Assembly: GCF_014596745.1 (NCBI RefSeq)
Contig: NZ_JABTCF010000013.1
Span: 62,001-126,000 of the forward strand
Length of the DNA: 64,000 nucleotides
Source: Maribacter aquimaris
GTDB lineage: Bacteria > Bacteroidota > Bacteroidia > Flavobacteriales > Flavobacteriaceae
Direction of reading: 5' to 3'
Shown here: piece after piece, positions 28,587 through 37,542 of the stretch
How the letters are laid out: every line of letters begins with the position of its first letter
How positions within the stretch are numbered: the first letter of the stretch is position 1
The notes under the pieces: model-generated
The model's database searches: none
What the model saw: only the letters and a program-made list of their open reading frames with translations
What the model was told of the DNA's origin: nothing
Program-made: the position numbers and the translations under genes

Positions 28587-31500
28587 CACCTATCTCAATT
28601 TTTCTGGTTTGGTTCGTGTACGAAAAGAATACAATATAATCAGTTTTGGTTTTATCTACTTTTAGCTGTCTTGATGTTTGGCTTAAATACGAACTGCCAT
28701 AGGCAAATTCTTTTTTGTAGAAACTTCCATCCCTCATGTAAACAAGGGCGTGGGTTTCCTGAGGTTTCGGGTGCATCACTAATTTGTTGGTTGTGTACGA
28801 ATATGCTTTTAACACACCCAAATTCTGACTGGCTAGAAGTATGGCATCACCATTTGCGGCCCCCAATTCAACCAATCCTTTGGCGTCACCATTTATTTTT
28901 AAGCCACTTTCTGTTGCTTTAACGGGCAGAAACCCACCGATGCCATCCCCTAAGAGACAGAGGCCGGAAAGTGCGTCATAGGCACCAGTGAGGGCTTCGG
29001 TAGCATAGAGATTGCCGACTAACAATACATCTAAATTGTCATCGCCATTAAAATCCTCGACCAATGTGCCAAATATTGGGGCATATTGGGCTTCAATGGG
29101 CAATTCCTTCATTTTAAACTTTCCTTCCCCCATATTTTCCACATACATACTGGTCAACATCGTTGCTTTTAGCGTATAGGCATCCTTCAATTCTTTATTT
29201 GAGAAAGTCCTGTCAAAAGGGGCATTGGCATAAGCTTCATACGTTCTAAAGCGGCCCTTCATGGCTACGATCTGACTGTTCAATACGTCCCTGGAGTGTA
29301 TCAGGTGCTCGTTACCTTGGCGATAACAGGTGATCATGGGGTCAATAGTACCGTTAGCGTCAAAGTCCTTGGCATAAATCGTAACAGGTTCCTCGGCACT
29401 TGCCTTGTACGCACTGTTTAATCCGAGATTACCTAGGATATAGTCAGTGTCACCATCTTTATCAAAATCGCCAGAGGTTATGCTGTTCCACCATCCTGAA
29501 CAATTTTTGAGTCCGGTGGATTTTGATACGTTGATGAGGTTGCCATTATCGTTCTTGTAAAAGAGGGGTTCGGAAAACTCGGCAACAATAATTAGGTCTA
29601 GCCAGCCATCATTATCGAAATCGGTCCAAAGTGCATCGGTAAGCATTCCGAACTTTTTTTCGTTATTGAATACCGCTTGGGTAACATCCTGAAATTGACC
29701 TTTTTCATTTTTTAAGAGGTAACTATTGGGTGATAACGGATAGGAGCCACTCACATACCTTCCGCCAATGAAGAGGTCTAAATCACCATCTTTATCATAA
29801 TCCCCGGCTTTTACAAAAGAACCGGCATCAGGTCGTGTGAAAAAATCCTTCCCCTTAAAATTGGCTTGACCATCGTTGAGGTACACCCTATCGGTATAAC
29901 CTTGTTTTGATCCGGTGCTTTTTTCGCCCCCACTGATTATTAAAAGATCTAGATCGCCATCGCTATCGATGTCGAATAAAAGGGTACCCATATCTTCGTG
30001 GGTTTCTCCATTTAACAAAGGTTTTTCAAGAAAACCACCATCATTTTGCTGTATAAAAAAGCTGCCATTCTGGCCTTTACCCCCTCCAACATAAAAGTCC
30101 TCAAATCCGTCAGCATTAATGTCCCCGACTGCAATACCCGGGCCCAGTCTGGAGTTCATTTGAATCAACGTTGTCTGCTCATTGAAATCAATATGCTTTT
30201 CTTCCCTGTGGGTGTAGTTAATTTCCATTCCGCCCATTTCTTGAAATAATGTTCGGATAGGGGTGTTCTTTTTGCATTTTCCGGCATTCGCAACGTCAAG
30301 GGTGATTGTCTGGTTGGACAAAACCTTTTTAAGGGTCTGACATGTGCCATTGGGCCATTTGACGGTTAATGAATCTACTTCTTTCGTATCGCCCAAACCG
30401 AAATGGAGGCTCTCGCCCATGGTGGACAAATACCCTTTTACGGTGTTGTGGTATTGGTATTGCACGGTATTTTGGTCGTAGAGGTAAACTTCAGTCCCTG
30501 TTACATTGGGTAGCCCTTTCAATGTAATTTGAATAAAATGGTTTCCTGAAATGGCGGCATTGGCTTCAATGGTGTTGTTTTTGTAGATATGGGCCTTGTC
30601 ATCAATATTATTGATGGCCAGATCCAAATCCCCATCATTATCTAGATCGGCGTAAGCCGAACCATTGGAGTAACTGGGGGTGTCTATTCCCCAAACCAAG
30701 GACTTGTCAGTGAAATCTACCCCACCGTTATTCTTGTATATGTAATTGTGTAATTTGACTTCAGGCAGGGCATTTAATTTTTGCAATTTATCCTTTCGGA
30801 TGGTTTCCGGGTCACCAAAGGGTCCCTGTTTTTGACCGTAGACAATAAAGTCCAAATTGGTTACATCCCGTCGGTAACCGTTGGTGATAAAGACATCCTT
30901 GAAACCGTCGTTGTCAAAATCGGCAATAAGGGGAGACCAGCTCCAATCCGTTGCATTAATGCCCGACAATTGTCCAATTTCACTAAAGCTGCCATCCCCA
31001 TTGTTCAGTTGTAGTGTATTGCGGACATACTGTGGCATATAGCCGAATTCCGTATCGAGCATATGTTTATCGTAACTGAAATACCCTAAGGTCTGTTTTA
31101 GTCTTTTGTTGTCTTGGGGCAGCATGTCGAGAACAATGATATCTGATTGTGCATCGTTATTGATGTCGGCAATGTTCAAACCCATACCGTTATAGCTTTG
31201 GTGTTTCAGATAATCGAAGATCTTATCGGAGAATGTGCCATCCCCGTTATTGATGTAAAGGATGTCATTGGTCAAAAAATCGTTCGACACATAAATATCG
31301 AGCCAACCATCCTTATTGATGTCACATACGGAGACCCCGAGTCCAAATCCTTCAATAGTTACACCCGCTTCCTTGGAAATGTTCGTATAGGTGTTGTCTC
31401 CATTGTTTTTGTACAGCCTATCGGTGCTAGGAGCCTTCCCATTCAGGATTTTGGGTCTTGAGGTATTTCTGTTGTATGGGACAAGGGCATTCGTCAAGAG

Positions 31501-32091
31501 GTACATATCATTGTCTCCATCCTTGTCGTAATCAAAGAAAAGGGCCTGTATGCTATATCCGGTATCGGCGAGCCCGTATTCTTTGGCGCTTTCAATAAAA
31601 GTACCATCCCCCTTATTGAGGAAAAGTAGATTGGCCATTTGTTCTTCAGGGGTATTCCTTGGTCCGCCCCTACTAATATAGAGGTCTAAAAAACCATCCT
31701 GGTTGACATCCTTCATGGCGATCCCATTGCACCAACCTGTGGTTGTGACGTTGGCTTCGGCCGTAATATCCTTGAATTTGAAGTCGCCTAAATTGCGATA
31801 TAATTTACCGGAGACTTGATTGCCTGAAAAATAGAGGTCCTGTAAACCGTCATTGTCGATATCACCGATAGCCACACCGCCCCCATTGAACATAAACTCG
31901 AAATCAAGGATGTTGATGGTGTCGTTTTCAGACAACCTGTTCTCAAAGTCGATATTGCTGTATTCTGAATCTACGAGTTCAAATAAACGTTTTTCAGTGG
32001 TTGATGTGTTGCAATTGATAGCCAACAGCCCTAATAGGCCAATGAAATGTAATCTTAGTAGCGTATTTATTTTGTTGTGATGGCTTGTCAT
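28576..32091 (-). CDS. Large FG-GAP/VCBS-repeat lipoprotein with ASPIC/UnbV domain (CRTAC1-like), copy 1
   Basis: Paralogue of the following gene with the same layout: 1171 residues, lipoprotein signal (LLGLLAINC), then N-terminal FG-GAP repeats (DIDNDGLQDLYF, DVNQDGFLDLYI, DYDKDGDNDMYL, DINKDGWLDIYV), an ASPIC/UnbV domain around TGTEVYLYDQNTVQYQYH and LHFGLGDTKEVDSLTVKWP, then a second propeller half (DINADGFEDFYV, DIDSDGDLDLLI, DYDKDGDLDLFI, DFDKDGDTDYIL, DFNGDDNLDVLL). A C-terminal tail of about 60 residues (MHPKPQETHALVYMRDGSFYKKEF) is absent from copy 2. It lies 229 bp downstream of susD with a hairpin between them, and overlaps copy 2 by 11 bp. The two probably arose by tandem duplication. 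Confidence 0.88.
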   Translation of the reverse strand: MTSHHNKINTLLRLHFIGLLGLLAINCNTSTTEKRLFELVDSEYSNIDFENRLSENDTINILDFEFMFNGGGVAIGDIDNDGLQDLYFSGNQVSGKLYRNLGDFKFKDITAEANVTTTGWCNGIAMKDVNQDGFLDLYISRGGPRNTPEEQMANLLFLNKGDGTFIESAKEYGLADTGYSIQALFFDYDKDGDNDMYLLTNALVPYNRNTSRPKILNGKAPSTDRLYKNNGDNTYTNISKEAGVTIEGFGLGVSVCDINKDGWLDIYVSNDFLTNDILYINNGDGTFSDKIFDYLKHQSYNGMGLNIADINNDAQSDIIVLDMLPQDNKRLKQTLGYFSYDKHMLDTEFGYMPQYVRNTLQLNNGDGSFSEIGQLSGINATDWSWSPLIADFDNDGFKDVFITNGYRRDVTNLDFIVYGQKQGPFGDPETIRKDKLQKLNALPEVKLHNYIYKNNGGVDFTDKSLVWGIDTPSYSNGSAYADLDNDGDLDLAINNIDDKAHIYKNNTIEANAAISGNHFIQITLKGLPNVTGTEVYLYDQNTVQYQYHNTVKGYLSTMGESLHFGLGDTKEVDSLTVKWPNGTCQTLKKVLSNQTITLDVANAGKCKKNTPIRTLFQEMGGMEINYTHREEKHIDFNEQTTLIQMNSRLGPGIAVGDINADGFEDFYVGGGKGQNGSFFIQQNDGGFLEKPLLNGETHEDMGTLLFDIDSDGDLDLLIISGGEKSTGSKQGYTDRVYLNDGQANFKGKDFFTRPDAGSFVKAGDYDKDGDLDLFIGGRYVSGSYPLSPNSYLLKNEKGQFQDVTQAVFNNEKKFGMLTDALWTDFDNDGWLDLIIVAEFSEPLFYKNDNGNLINVSKSTGLKNCSGWWNSITSGDFDKDGDTDYILGNLGLNSAYKASAEEPVTIYAKDFDANGTIDPMITCYRQGNEHLIHSRDVLNSQIVAMKGRFRTYEAYANAPFDRTFSNKELKDAYTLKATMLTSMYVENMGEGKFKMKELPIEAQYAPIFGTLVEDFNGDDNLDVLLVGNLYATEALTGAYDALSGLCLLGDGIGGFLPVKATESGLKINGDAKGLVELGAANGDAILLASQNLGVLKAYSYTTNKLVMHPKPQETHALVYMRDGSFYKKEFAYGSSYLSQTSRQLKVDKTKTDYIVFFSYTNQTRKIEIGDDK

Positions 32092-32247
32092 CAGAAAGAG
32101 TATAAATATTTTGGCTAAAAAGTAGGCATTTGTTTAATGGTCTTAAACTATTTTCATAATAAAAACCATAGCTTCCTTCAGTTGGGTTTGCTTTTTTTTT
32201 GATAAAAAGCGAATATTATAAAAGGAGTGGGGGTATAATAAAGAGAA

Positions 32248-32269
32248 AGGCATCGTATAATAGATGCCT
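32248..32269 (-). terminator. Hairpin between susD and the FG-GAP genes
   Basis: AGGCATC and GATGCCT pair exactly across an 8-nt loop, and on the minus strand the stem is followed by TTCTCTTTATT. Lying 52 bp after the susD stop, it may partly terminate the susCD transcript or stabilise its 3' end, lowering expression of the FG-GAP genes. Confidence 0.55.
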
Positions 32270-32320
32270 AACCCTATATTAAAAACTCAAACTAACATTT
32301 TTTTGGAACCATAATTTTGG

Positions 32321-33874
32321 TTATAATCCAGGAAGCTGGTTTAATACACCTTGGCTTCTTTCTATTTCACTTTGTGGTATTGGGAACAGGCCATTGGCTG
32401 TTTTACTGTCCCAAAGATTATCATTGGTACCAGTATCCAAAGCGTCAAAGGTTTCATTTGCGATTCCCCAACGAACAAGGTCGAAATAACGTTGTCCTTC
32501 AAAAGCCAATTCCAATCTTCTTTCCAACCTAAGGGCATCAGTAAGTTCAGTTGCACTTAAACCGTAAGCTACCGGTGTTGCATCCGGGTAAGATCGAAGT
32601 CTTACTTCATTGATGAGGTCAGTCGCCAATCCTGGATCGGAATCAATCAAAGTCTCAGCGTACAATAAAATTAAATCGGCATATCTAAAAAGGCGTTCAT
32701 TGTTGTAATCAACAACTTCATTGGTGGCCCCCATTTTGGCGATGTTCTCACCTCGGTATTTTTTAAGTAAATATCCGGTATCTGAGAATTCTGACATATC
32801 CTCGATTACAAAACTATCTCCGTAGCCATCATAATAAATGTCACCCTCCCCGTAAATATTTACGGCATACCTTGGGTCTTCGGCATCGGATACCATGGCA
32901 TATTCGGCCGTTGGTCTATAGATGGCGCCGCCATCGATATCTTGGTCCGATCCTCGGTTATACCCTTGGGTCGCTTTAAAATTCTCGGAGTGAAAATCAT
33001 CTAGAACCCAGCCATTGTCATCTGAATTACCCGTAAACTGAACCTCAAAAATAGATTCTTGGTTATTCTCGAAATCATAGTCGAACACTGAGGCATAATC
33101 GGGCATTAAACTATAAGGGCCTTGCTCATACACATTTTTGAAAAAGGGCATTGCGGCTATTGGGTCTCCATTGTACAAGTTTACTTTTCCCATGTAGGCA
33201 ATTGCCGCCCATGATGTAGCACGGCCTAAATTGGAATCATCCCAGGATTCGGGCAAATTATTGGCCGCTGTTTGAAGATCTGAAAGAATTAAGGCAATAG
33301 TGGCCTCTGGTGTTGAGTTAGGTGCTGACAGGTTTGAGAAGTCTGTTAATGTAGCTTCCATCAATGGAGCATTTCCTCCCCATAATTTAAAGCTCTGGAA
33401 GTGAAACCAAGCTCTTAAGAATTTGGCTTCCCCTTCGTACTGTGCTTTTTCCTCTGCGGTCAACTCATTCTCTTCGTCTAATTTTTCCAGTACCTTGTTG
33501 GCCCTATAAACGCCTTGATAAATAATCGTGTATATAAAGGATAAGGCATTATCTTCGGGTAGGAATCTGAATTTATTATAACCGTACAAGTCTGAATCTA
33601 CTTCACAGGACATGTCGTCTTCTGTCATAATCGTGAGTTTCCACCATTCATTGGCCGCATACAGGTTTTCCTCTGTGGTGGCATACAAACTTTGAATAGA
33701 TGAATAAGAAGCTAAGGTCGCCCCTTTGAAATCAACCTCTGTCTTGAAGAAATTATCCTCAATGACAGCATCCAAAGGCTGTAAATCGAGTTCGTTACAG
33801 GAAAATAAGAACACTACTAATGCCAATAGACTGTAAGAACGTATTCTTGCTATATTGATACTTATTATTTTCAT
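32321..33874 (-). CDS. susD: SusD/RagB-family outer-membrane glycan-binding lipoprotein
   Basis: Surface lipoprotein that captures glycans for its SusC partner. It has 517 residues with a lipoprotein signal ending LVVFLFSCNELDLQP. The N-terminal SusD segment (AVIEDNFFKTEVDFKGATLASYSSIQ) is followed by TPR-like helices (ANKVLEKLDEENELTAEEKAQYEGEAKFLRAWFHFQSFKLWGGNAPL, with the family RA.hf.L...WG pattern). The C-terminal RagB/SusD signature is LFRYADLILLYAETLID, then LRLERRLELAFEGQRYFDLVRWG. It starts 24 bp after the susC stop. No glycoside hydrolase lies immediately adjacent, so the target glycan is not given by direct neighbours. The symbol is a family name; the ligand need not be starch. 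Confidence 0.95.
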   Translation of the reverse strand: MKIISINIARIRSYSLLALVVFLFSCNELDLQPLDAVIEDNFFKTEVDFKGATLASYSSIQSLYATTEENLYAANEWWKLTIMTEDDMSCEVDSDLYGYNKFRFLPEDNALSFIYTIIYQGVYRANKVLEKLDEENELTAEEKAQYEGEAKFLRAWFHFQSFKLWGGNAPLMEATLTDFSNLSAPNSTPEATIALILSDLQTAANNLPESWDDSNLGRATSWAAIAYMGKVNLYNGDPIAAMPFFKNVYEQGPYSLMPDYASVFDYDFENNQESIFEVQFTGNSDDNGWVLDDFHSENFKATQGYNRGSDQDIDGGAIYRPTAEYAMVSDAEDPRYAVNIYGEGDIYYDGYGDSFVIEDMSEFSDTGYLLKKYRGENIAKMGATNEVVDYNNERLFRYADLILLYAETLIDSDPGLATDLINEVRLRSYPDATPVAYGLSATELTDALRLERRLELAFEGQRYFDLVRWGIANETFDALDTGTNDNLWDSKTANGLFPIPQSEIERSQGVLNQLPGL

Positions 33875-33898
33875 ATTAATTACGCTATTTATGATTGA

Positions 33899-36800
33899 TT
33901 AGAAACTTATTCTTGCTCCAAATTGAATACTAACTGGTTGTGGTGAAGCATAGCCGTCATCAACTCCCGTTGATAGGTTGTTTTCCCCTTTTTGAAAACT
34001 AAAGGCTCGGGTAACCTCAGGATCCAAACCAGAGTATTTGGTGAATACCGCTAAATTTTGGGCACCAGCATATAATCTGATATTCGAAACAAAACCATTG
34101 AAAATGTTTTTAAGAGTTTCAGCGTCGAAATTATATCCTATTTGAATATTTTTTAATCTGGTGTAGGCACCACTCTCGACCCAGCGATCGGAGAAACGGC
34201 TGTTGTTGTTCGATCCTTCCGCATCTAGTCGGGGTATTGAGTTGCTTGTACCTTCCCCAGTCCATCTTTTCAATATGGCTGTTGATTGGTTTGAATATCC
34301 TTCCATGCTTTCCAATTCCTGTCGGGCTGCATTATAAACTTTGTTGCCACCAACACCTTGAAAGAAAATCGAGAAATCGAAATTCTTATAATTTGCACTT
34401 AGATTAAGTCCGTAATAAAAAGAAGGTATTGGACTTCCTATGTTGGTTTTGTCATCAGGTGTGATTTCCCCATCACCGTTGACATCGACAAATCTTATAT
34501 CACCTGCTGATGCACCGTCAAAGGAATCCTCATCGGGAAGGGCTGCAGCGGCTTCGGCATCTGTTTGATAAAGACCATCTGTTTTATAACCATAGAAATG
34601 TGCCATGGACTCCCCTTCGATCGTTCTACTGATTTGAGAACCAAAGACCCCTGATAGAAGTTCAAATCCACCTAGATCGGCCACTTCATTCTTAAGGGTT
34701 GAGAAATTGGCGCTGATTCCATAACTGAAATCATCGCTTAAGGAATTGTTGTAGTTCACTGAAAATTCAAGACCTGAATTTTTAATTTCCCCTAAATTGA
34801 CATCGGTAGGAAGTGCAAAACCTGTAACTGCAGGAAAAGGAACGCCGACTAAAATGTCTTTCGTGTCTTTCATGAAGTAATCAACGGAGAAATTCAGTTT
34901 ATTGTCGAACATGGTTACGTCGGCACCGATATTCGTTTGATTACTTTTCTCCCATTTTAGGGCCGGATTGGCCAGTACGACTGATGCAGGTGCAATGATG
35001 ACCGTTTGGTCACCGCCAAGAACATAAGCCGATGTAAGTCCCAATTGGCTTATATATGCGTTATTGGCCCCTGTGAATTGGTTACCGGCTTGTCCCCAAG
35101 ACGCTCGTAACTTCAGGTTGTTCAGGTTGTCTACGTTTTCCAGGAATTTTTCTTGGCTCAATCGCCAGCCCAAGGCAAATGAAGGAAAGTAATCTGCCCT
35201 ATTATCGGAAGAAAACCGCGAGGTTTCGTCCCTTCTTAAATTAAAGGTAGCTAAATACTTACCATCATAATTGTAGTTTATTCTTCCTAAATATCCTCTG
35301 ATTGCCCATTCATCCGCTTCTTCATTAGCTGCAGAATTGGCACCGGTGTTTACAATTTTCACTGTGTTGTTTAGTAAATCGGTAGCCTGTCCTCTTAGTT
35401 TTGTGAATTGAAACCTAGTTTCTTCATGCCCCAATAGCAAGGATAAGGTGTTCTTTCCGAAAGAGGTATCATAGGTGAGAATGTTTGAGACATTGACGGT
35501 TTTTTCAATGGGTCTTTCTTTTACCAAAAGATCGGTTCCAGTGGTATTTCCTTCCCCATCACCGAAATCATATTTACCTTGGTACCATTGTCCCTCACCA
35601 ACTTGGTAATCCAAACCGGCGGTGAATTTATATTTTAACCCTTTCACAAATTCAACTTGGCCATAGATACTTCCAAGGATCCTATTTGTTTTTACGCGGG
35701 TTTCGTTGTTTTCCAAATCATTGAGTCCAACAATCTGTCTGTCACCTGTATTCCAACTGGCATCCCCTACAGTGTCATAATTGGCAGAGGTATAACTTCC
35801 ATCTTCATTGTAGATAGAAAAGAAAGGTACATTGGTAGCGGATAGGAATGATGCGGCAGCACCTGGTTCTGATTGTACTAATCTATCAGTACTACCAAAA
35901 GTGAAGGATTCCCCGAATTTAAAATGTTCACCGACTTTAATATCCGAGTTTGCCGAAAAACTGTAACGTTCAAAGTTCTGGGACAATTGAATACCGCTTT
36001 GCTCTATATATCCTGCCGATATACTATAATTGGCATTGTCGGTTCCACCACTAACCCCAAGGTTGTGGTTGATGGTGTTTCCTGTTCTATAAATGGCGTC
36101 TTGCCAATCATAAGTATCACTTCCACTAAATTGGGAGAAATCGTGCCCTTCGCCAAGACCGGCTTGGTAGGCAATGTATTGCTCCGTATTCAATACATCA
36201 AATCTTTTTCTGTTTGTAGATGTTGTGGTATATATGTCATACGTTATTTTGGCTTTTCCACTTTTCCCCCTTTTGGTGGTGATAATGACAACCCCGTTTG
36301 CGGCCCTTGCACCATAGATTGCTGCGGCAGAGGCATCTTTAAGTACGTTGATCGATTCAATATCGTTCGGATTTAACGTTGCTAAGGGGTTACTCTCGGT
36401 ATTTGAACCTGTATTTACGGTTTGGTTGGAGGTTTGTACTAAAGGAATACCATCTACAACAAATAAAGGTTGATTGTTTCCGGTGGTACCCACACCACGG
36501 ATTCTCACATTTATCGGAGCGGCTGCATCACCACCGCGATTAGCAATATAAACACCCGCTACCTGGCCTCCTAACGCCTGGTCCAACGATGTGTTTGGGG
36601 TTTTCGTAATGTCGTCGGAAGTAATCGTTTCGACAGCACCGGTCAAATCTTTCCGCTTTTGTGTTCCAAAACCAACAACAACTACTTCATCAAGACTTTC
36701 CGCACTTTCTTGCATGGCAACGTCTATTGTGGTTCTTCCTTTTACAGGAATCTCTTGTGTTTCAAAGCCTAGGTAGGAAAATACAAGGATGGCATTGGAT

Positions 36801-36994
36801 TGGTCAACGGTGATCGAATAGTCCCCGTCGAACGTGGATGAAACACCGTTGTTGGTTCCTTTGACCAAGACATTGACACCCGGCAGGGGCACACCTTCCG
36901 AGGTCACCATTCCGGTAATCGTTTTTTCTTGCGCGAATCCTGCCAGCGAAAAGAACAGGGCAAAAAGCGAAGTGATTAAAAATTCTTTTTTCAT
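33899..36994 (-). CDS. susC: SusC/RagA-family TonB-dependent outer-membrane transporter
   Basis: TonB-dependent importer that pairs with SusD. The 1031-residue protein has a signal peptide (MKKEFLITSLFALFFSLAGFAQ), a carboxypeptidase-like regulatory domain (TITGMVTSEGVPLPGVNVLVKGTNNGVSSTFDGDY), the SusC TonB-box region (LDEVVVVGFGTQKRKDLTGAVETI), a plug domain with NPNDIESINVLKDASAAAIYGARAANGVVIITTKRGK, and a 22-strand-type barrel ending in ...PVSIQFGARISF with terminal Phe. No N-terminal anti-sigma-binding extension is present, so regulation by an ECF sigma/anti-sigma pair is unlikely; the promoter instead carries the shared motif near 37080. The symbol is a family name. Confidence 0.96.
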   Translation of the reverse strand: MKKEFLITSLFALFFSLAGFAQEKTITGMVTSEGVPLPGVNVLVKGTNNGVSSTFDGDYSITVDQSNAILVFSYLGFETQEIPVKGRTTIDVAMQESAESLDEVVVVGFGTQKRKDLTGAVETITSDDITKTPNTSLDQALGGQVAGVYIANRGGDAAAPINVRIRGVGTTGNNQPLFVVDGIPLVQTSNQTVNTGSNTESNPLATLNPNDIESINVLKDASAAAIYGARAANGVVIITTKRGKSGKAKITYDIYTTTSTNRKRFDVLNTEQYIAYQAGLGEGHDFSQFSGSDTYDWQDAIYRTGNTINHNLGVSGGTDNANYSISAGYIEQSGIQLSQNFERYSFSANSDIKVGEHFKFGESFTFGSTDRLVQSEPGAAASFLSATNVPFFSIYNEDGSYTSANYDTVGDASWNTGDRQIVGLNDLENNETRVKTNRILGSIYGQVEFVKGLKYKFTAGLDYQVGEGQWYQGKYDFGDGEGNTTGTDLLVKERPIEKTVNVSNILTYDTSFGKNTLSLLLGHEETRFQFTKLRGQATDLLNNTVKIVNTGANSAANEEADEWAIRGYLGRINYNYDGKYLATFNLRRDETSRFSSDNRADYFPSFALGWRLSQEKFLENVDNLNNLKLRASWGQAGNQFTGANNAYISQLGLTSAYVLGGDQTVIIAPASVVLANPALKWEKSNQTNIGADVTMFDNKLNFSVDYFMKDTKDILVGVPFPAVTGFALPTDVNLGEIKNSGLEFSVNYNNSLSDDFSYGISANFSTLKNEVADLGGFELLSGVFGSQISRTIEGESMAHFYGYKTDGLYQTDAEAAAALPDEDSFDGASAGDIRFVDVNGDGEITPDDKTNIGSPIPSFYYGLNLSANYKNFDFSIFFQGVGGNKVYNAARQELESMEGYSNQSTAILKRWTGEGTSNSIPRLDAEGSNNNSRFSDRWVESGAYTRLKNIQIGYNFDAETLKNIFNGFVSNIRLYAGAQNLAVFTKYSGLDPEVTRAFSFQKGENNLSTGVDDGYASPQPVSIQFGARISF

Positions 36995-37054
36995 ACTAAA
37001 AAGTTTGTTTGGATTAGTTTAAATAAGTTATTGAAAAAATTAACATTATTATAA

Positions 37055-37092
37055 CAAAGCTATAAAAACATAAATACTTTCACAAACTTATT
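37055..37092 (-). promoter_or_regulatory. susC promoter with shared motif (copy C)
   Basis: On the minus strand AATAAGTTTGTGAAAGT (37076-37092) contains TTTG (37083-37086), then 20 bp and TAGCTTTG (37055-37062), an exact TAnnTTTG element. The -7 element ends 61 bp before the susC ATG. The 17-mer differs from copy B at one base. Confidence 0.72.
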
Positions 37093-37390
37093 TTTAAAAT
37101 TTCGAAATGTAATTTAAACTTGTGTGGGTTTTATTGATAAGAAATAGTGAAAATCCGCTCCAAAATAGATGGTGAATTCGTAGGATATTCATATATGATG
37201 CCGTTTTAAAACATTGAAAATAAAGTAGATAATAAAAATTTAAATTAAGAATAATTCGGGATTACACAAATTGAAAAAGATGTTAGGGTTGATGATAAAC
37301 GGAGTGTATTTCATCATTTTTTAATTAATTTGATAAAATATCAGGTTATAAATAAGTAAAAAATAAGTAAAAGAAAGTTGATAGAAAGGT

Positions 37391-37421
37391 TTTGAAAGAT
37401 TAAATACAATCCTTATTTTTG
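37391..37421 (+). promoter_or_regulatory. Promoter-like sequence for the PfkB-aldolase operon (motif copy E, partial)
   Basis: TTTG (37391-37394), a 19-bp spacer and TATTTTTG (37414-37421) match the Bacteroidota promoter exactly. The -33 part reads GGTTTTGAAAGA, sharing TTTTGAAAG with the other sugar-locus promoters but not the upstream AATAAG half. The predicted leader to the 37543 start is about 115 nt. Confidence 0.5.
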
Positions 37422-37542
37422 GACTATTAAATTTTGGTATTTCTATTTTTTATACCGATACCTTTATTTAATGAAATAGATTTGGAGGTATGCTAAGATG
37501 AAAACTTAGATGCCGTATTGTTTTATAAAGGACACAACTATT

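Larger units (their letters stand above)
36995..37542. promoter_or_regulatory. AT-rich divergent control region between susC and the PfkB operon
   Basis: 548 bp without a gene. It holds the susC promoter with shared motif copy C (37055-37092) at one end and a plus-strand promoter-like sequence (37391-37421) at the other. Between them, roughly 37110-37380, the DNA is AT-rich with short repeats (e.g. AAATAAGTAAAAAATAAGTAAAAG near 37350) and no recognisable coding or RNA structure. An in-frame ATG at 37510 is also inside it but is judged not to be the kinase start. Confidence 0.65.
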
